From contig LR746281.1 in NCBI GenBank assembly GCA_902729315.2, forward strand, positions 3,594,501 through 3,658,500: DNA of 64,000 nt, given 5' to 3'. The stretch comes from Spirodela intermedia. Its lineage: Eukaryota; Streptophyta; Magnoliopsida; Alismatales; Araceae. Of the stretch, positions 59,520-64,000 are shown piece by piece. The position numbers and the translations under genes were made by a program. A model generated the notes under the pieces. That model searched no databases. It had not been told where the DNA came from and saw only the letters and a program-made list of their open reading frames with translations. Each line of letters starts with the position of its first letter. Positions within the stretch are counted from its first letter, which is position 1.

Positions 59520-60960
59520 AGGAGGGATTCCAAGAATCAACGGCAAGGCATTCTCCCTCCGTTTTTTGCTTCCGGACAACCCCTTGTGCCGCCGTCGCCT
59601 CTCACATTTCCGGGTAATTCTCACGAGAGACGATCGTTGGCCGGCTGAAGAAACCGATAACGGCGGACTTCCCCACCCTGCACCGTCACCTTCGGGCCGT
59701 GGAGGAGCGCGGCGGCCGTCGTTGTCGACGCAGGAGTTGCGTGTGGAGGACCTCTCATTGCGTGCGGCGGCGGACGAGGTGACGGGTGATGGGAGCATTC
59801 GGGTGGAACAAGTCAACGTCCGTACGGATGGATCCCCGAAGGTTACCTGCCTCTCACAGGATCCTGGGGGAGGGGTGGGGCTTGATCACATCGGTCGACC
59901 GTTCGCATCAGGTAGAGGCAAGGGGCCCGTGCATGATGTTGTTAGTCAGTCCTGTTGGATTGAGCTTTAAATGCTGCAAATTTATCGTGCTTTGGTTAGA
60001 GAAAGTTTAGCTTTTATTTATATTAAATAAATATGGGGACGCTTATACCTTAGTCTGAAGTGTAGGCCTGAAGAGTTGACTTTCTTAATTAGAAAGTTGA
60101 TTAGCTACATACAACCCATTTTGAGTTAACCCATTTTATCAGTAGGTCAATGAACGAATCTTTTGGGCGCTTTTTGTCCAGGAAGTCCAACAAGCTCCTT
60201 TGAAGCGGCTCTCTCCAGTTGACTCATTGGAAAACCATTTCAATAGTTAGAGCAAAACATGTAAGGCAAACTTTTTGAATAGGGAGGGTGAACTAGAGAT
60301 CTTGTCAAAAGATTGAAGAGCAAACCTAATACTTTCTGAAGTTAACCCTAATATTACTGCAAAAGTAGCCATTAAAGAAGCACCTTCTTCACAATAACCA
60401 TTTCATAACAATAAAAGCATACTGGGGTTGCAATGCTTCATACAGTGAGAATTCCAACCCCTAAACATACTGGGTTCAAGCCCAGATGCTACTTTCACAC
60501 TCGAGGTACACATTTCATTTCCTCACAAATGATTGATGCAATTGGTTTAGTAATATCTTGGAAGGCCTCTGCATACTAAAATCTTGCAGGGCTCTCGATG
60601 CAAGGCTTGGGGGAGTAAAGTAGATCAAATATCGACTAAATAGCTGAAAAATTATAGTGTCCATGTGCAATTGTTTATTCTACAAATAAAATTTTAAGAT
60701 TCTATGTAAAATAAACAATTCATTCCTCATGCACTTAGGGGAAGTGAATTGTCGCTAGGGATGAGTGGTTCAACAAGGGGAGAGGAAAGGTTTGAGGGGT
60801 TGATGGAGGGATCTATGAAGGGGTGAGATGTCATGGGACGAGATGTGCTTGCTTGGTTGAAGTATGAGAGTTCTGACCATCTTAGGATAGGAGAGAAGGC
60901 ATGTGGGGCCCAATTATTATTAGATAGTGGCAAATGTTGATAGCCACCTACAAGGTTCTA
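59520..60960. other. Promoter-side and AT-rich DNA, no gene
   Basis: GC-rich to about 59.95 kb, then AT-rich. W-box-type TTGAC words occur near 59,812, 60,076 and 60,220. ORFs on the plus strand here have no recognisable domain. Confidence 0.45.
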
Positions 60961-60994
60961 AAATCAAATTGAAAATGATTTTAGAACAAAAATG

Positions 60995-61129
60995 GTTATA
61001 ATTGATAATGGGGGAGTGTTTAAGAATTTAATAATTTATGATTTTTTTAATCATAAAGGGATAGATTATTATTTCTTTTGTGCTACAATCCATCAAAATA
61101 GTAGCATTATTGAAAGGAGAAATGAGCCT
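60995..61129 (+). mobile_element. Ty1/copia integrase core relic
   Basis: Forty-five codons without a stop read VIIDNGGVF, YDFFNHKGIDYYFF and ATIHQNSSIIERRNEP. They match copia integrase SDNGGEF, GI-x-H and YTPQQNGVVERRN, including the second D and the E of the DDE triad. Stops surround the segment. Nothing recognisable flanks it. Confidence 0.8.
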
Positions 61130-62170
61130 TAGTACAGTATAGTTCTTCTTGTGCTATAACTAGTGTTCCTAAAACTACTTGGCAAAAATACTCTTGGGCT
61201 AAAAATTGTATGTTCTATTGTGAATCAATTCTAGGTAAGATCAATTCTCAAGATTTAGTTTTCTTCCTTCAGTTAAATTATAATAAATTAAAAAAATAAT
61301 AAATTGAGGAACTAATAAATTATTTGAAATTGATTGAGTAAGATATTAAAAAAAAATGTCTTAGAGGGAAGTGTTTCATATTTCGCAATCTATTACTTCA
61401 GATATAGATTTTGTTTATAAATAAATATGTCTCGCATTCCTAGATTTTAAAATAGCTAAACTCTTGGGATCTATCTTTAAAGCTCGCAAACTCTTTAATG
61501 ATTTTTTTCATAGTGCATGGGCATGTGCGCGCTCTGAACTAATTCTATTGTCTTTATTTATTCAGAAAATGTTATGTTATTATTTTTTTACATCTTATTT
61601 GAAAAAATCTATTAATTAACAAGACTAGAGGTTTTTGGAAGCTATAGTAGAATCCTTGAACACTCAGATGGAAAATTTTGGAATTAGGGTGGATCTTTGG
61701 TAGATTAAACAAGTACATAAACCTTATGTTGTGTTTAGATGATTTTGTCTAGTAAAATTTAATGATCCTGTGAATTTCTTACAACTCACTTGAAGAGCAA
61801 GCTATGGCCATCAGCCTGCAGCCTTGCTAGTGTTCCGGAAACGGATCTGGGTTAGATTGCCCACGAAACCAGCAACGTTGACTTCAGAGCCAATTTTCTA
61901 CTTTTATCTTTGGGTTTTCCAGAGCCCTCGACCGAAAACCCAGGGAACACGATTTCTAGGCCATTGAAATGATCTGAGTCAACGGCTGTACAGAAGCCGA
62001 CGACCGAACCTGGTTTCTCCAGCCAAGCTCGAGGTCAACGCCAAAAAACGGGCCGAAGCTACCACACACATTCCCCTCGCCCATCAAGCTCCCTCATCAT
62101 ATAGTAGAAGCCCAAGGTCATGACTGTGACTCAACAAGGGCGCTGAAAGCGCTGGTCTACTAAGGAAAAC
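61130..62170. other. AT-rich intergenic DNA 3' of BRX1
   Basis: No ORF of note. The left part may be more of the decayed copia copy. GC rises from 61.8 kb, where three TTGAC cores occur (about 61,879, 61,978 and 62,032). Confidence 0.4.
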
Positions 62171-62272
62171 TACTCGCCTTCTACATCAAAAAAATTACTG
62201 AAATAGGGAAGAGAAAATCTTACCCCTTCCCTCTCCCTCCTGAAGGAAAAGGAAACCTGTCGACTCCGAGGA

Positions 62273-63209
62273 TTATTCTCTCCAAAGATCAGCAAACTCG
62301 TCGGGCTCGAGAGGATTTTCAAGCTCGTGCATCTTCCTCCTTGTCTTCGCTTTGACCTTTGTGGCATACTTCCCGGCCTTCTTCTTCTTCTCCAGAGCCC
62401 GGATCTGAGCACCATGGATGATGGATCCAGAGAAAAATAAATTAGCAAAAAAGGGCAAAAAATCCACTCTTCATCTATGCATGTGACCATATTTTTACAA
62501 AACTGTGGGATATCAAATTTCCTTCCAAAAAAATGGCAGATCAGACCAAAATTAGCAAAAAAAATAAAATCTAATTTTTATCCCTACGTGAGACTGTATT
62601 TTTTACAATTGGTGAGATATTAGATTTCCATCAAGCTAACGGCAGCTGATGGCAGCAAGCTGCTTGTATAGAGAAGATGCTGATGATCCATTACGGGCTG
62701 TGACAAATAATTACTGATTTAAACAAGGGGGCAGCACAATGAATTGGATGAAGAATGAAAGATGAGCACACAGTGCTCTACTCTAATGATAGATGCCTTA
62801 TTACTGCTACTGCAGGTTCTCTCGTAGAAATTTACAGCACATGGAACGGCATTTCTGGGAACCTCAGAGATTATTCAATGCTAACAGCCACATCCATAAC
62901 GATTCATGGAACATATCAACTGCTATCTTGACTTTTTCCTAGAGTAATCTTCAGTCTAAACCTAAGAACCATCCGAAAATTACCTGGTTAGGCGATATGT
63001 AGAATGGATTCTCGTACAGTGTTGGGCCACCAAAACTCCCACCAAATATCTTGATTGGGTTCAGACAGAATCTCGGACCAACCTGCATAAATGATGGAGG
63101 ACCGTATTGACTCGCAGAGGTTATCAATCGTGTACACTTGAAAACAATTTAAGAACCCACAACATACCTCTACCAGGGTTGTTTCTTCTATTCCACCTTG
63201 GTTGACAAT
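62273..63209 (-). CDS. BRX1: Ribosome biogenesis protein BRX1 homolog, 3' part (5' exons off window)
   Basis: Nucleolar Brix-domain protein needed for 60S subunit assembly. Three terminal exons are present: 63168-63209 (IVNQGGIEETTLVE), 62984-63082 (VGPRFCLNPIKIFGGSFGGP to FYISPNQ) and 62273-62404 (IRALEKKKKAGKYATKVKAK to DEFADLWRE, TAA stop). All junctions are phase 0 with GT-AG sites. The VGPRFCLNPIKIF...NPFY-x-SPNQ block is diagnostic of the Brix domain C-terminal half, and the basic KVKAKTRRKMHELENPLEPDEF tail is specific to BRX1. No further exon was recognised between 63210 and 64000, so the preceding intron extends beyond the right edge. Not to be confused with BREVIS RADIX. Arabidopsis has two such genes. 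Confidence 0.92.
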
Positions 63210-64000
63210 CTGAAATTTTGACCATTTGATGTCAAGGACAGAATCAAAAGCGGGAAATAAAACAAGCACCATTATCATCTCCAACTGAAAAAAAGTGTTA
63301 TTTCTTATAAATGCATAAATGGTCGAAAAATTAGGGGAAACTAGCATTATCATTGAGTTATCACACTGTTTCTTATTGCCTCATGATTCCTGACTGCCAT
63401 AATATATACTTCCCACGAAAGTCGAAGTGATAGAAGTGCAAAGCGTAAGGGAAAGCAAACCTAATTCCAAAGTCCTAGTTTCATTTTAGCTGCGAAACAC
63501 AAAAGGCCAAAATAGAGTACACAACATGCATACAGGAAGTCAGGGACAAAAAAAGGGTAAAGAATTCATTAGATAATGTAGGATAAGATTCAACAAAGGT
63601 CTTTAATATTTGGTGAAGAGTTAATGTCTGTAGCTAAGCTACGGATCATGCCAATTGTAAAAGAATTGTGCTTCTAAGAGACAATATAGTGATTTGATTA
63701 TTTCAGAATGCTAAGTTTCCAGGAAGAGATAGAATGGACAGTTTCAAATATTTATTAAATATTAATAAAATTAAAAAAAATACGAATAATGCATCCAAGA
63801 TCATTTTTATTGGAAAGGTGAAAAAATTGGAAAGGTGCAAAAAAGGTTTTCAATCACGCTTCACCCCTCTCTACCGACATAATGCATCCAAGGTCGTTTT
63901 TATTACAAATGATCACATTCAGCCCATGTTCTAGGTGACCCGGACATTATAGGCATCAGGGCCACATGGTTGCCCCAGGCATCACCTAAACAACTACTAT
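63210..64000 (-). other. Probable BRX1 intron
   Basis: AT-rich, without recognisable coding sequence. It follows the acceptor (TTTCAG) of the 42-nt exon and reaches the window edge. Confidence 0.5.

Noticed and set aside
60455-60485. tRNA-like T-arm (CTGGGTTCAAGCCCAG)
   Set aside because: No D-arm, anticodon arm or acceptor stem at the needed distances.
1-64000. CRISPR arrays, bacterial operons, rRNA genes or organelle DNA insertions
   Set aside because: None seen on reading both strands; the window is plant nuclear DNA.

Overview
This window is nuclear DNA of a flowering plant. Genes carry spliceosomal introns, exons are separated by long AT-rich tracts, and retrotransposon fossils lie between and inside genes. 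Very GC-rich intron-poor genes (ATL4-like at 18.6-19.8 kb, the CLRERL-motif gene at 41.4-42.4 kb, the LEA gene at 59 kb) next to AT-rich many-exon genes suggest a monocot, probably not a grass. The species cannot be told from sequence alone.

Layout, left to right. 0-9.4 kb (minus): Rab geranylgeranyl transferase alpha subunit; seven exons are visible and the last LRR exons lie off the left edge. 10.5-11.7 kb (minus): decayed Ty3/gypsy fossil (protease-, RT-, RNase H- and integrase-like segments). 11.7-18 kb: AT-rich, no gene seen. 18.6-19.8 kb (minus): ATL4-like RING-H2 E3 ligase. 20-29.7 kb: no supported gene, but a 1-kb purine-rich tract at 25.9-26.9 kb. 29.7-30.7 kb (minus): chromovirus-type integrase fragment. 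31-37.7 kb: repeats, a GC-rich island with a dense W-box cluster, and a 24-bp minisatellite. 37.7-40 kb (minus): intronless mitochondrial intron maturase (nMAT2-like). 41.4-42.4 kb (minus): plant-specific protein of unknown function with an N-terminal Cys/His motif. 43.4-44.5 kb (minus): Sgpp-like HAD phosphatase lacking an assigned first exon. 46-52 kb: AT-rich, with an LTR-bounded, internally deleted gypsy element at 49.8-51.8 kb. 52.2-58.4 kb (plus): complete eight-exon BUD13 gene. 59.0-59.4 kb (minus): SAG21/LEA5-like two-exon gene, convergent with BUD13. 61 kb: copia integrase scrap. 62.3-63.2 kb (minus): last three exons of the BRX1 ribosome biogenesis gene, which continues off the right edge.

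The genes do not form a pathway. They are independent housekeeping functions (prenylation, pre-mRNA splicing, mitochondrial intron splicing, 60S assembly, sugar-phosphate hydrolysis) and stress-linked functions (RING E3, LEA). I found no convincing new multi-gene system. The most original observations are a chain of overlapping upstream ORFs before the CLRERL-motif gene, an LTR-like repeat family with a recurring TTGTGGATTCAA motif in three copies (two inside host introns), a dense W-box cluster beside an unassigned GC-rich island, and an internally deleted LTR element. Exon boundaries were set by hand from splice motifs and reading-frame continuity, not from transcripts.
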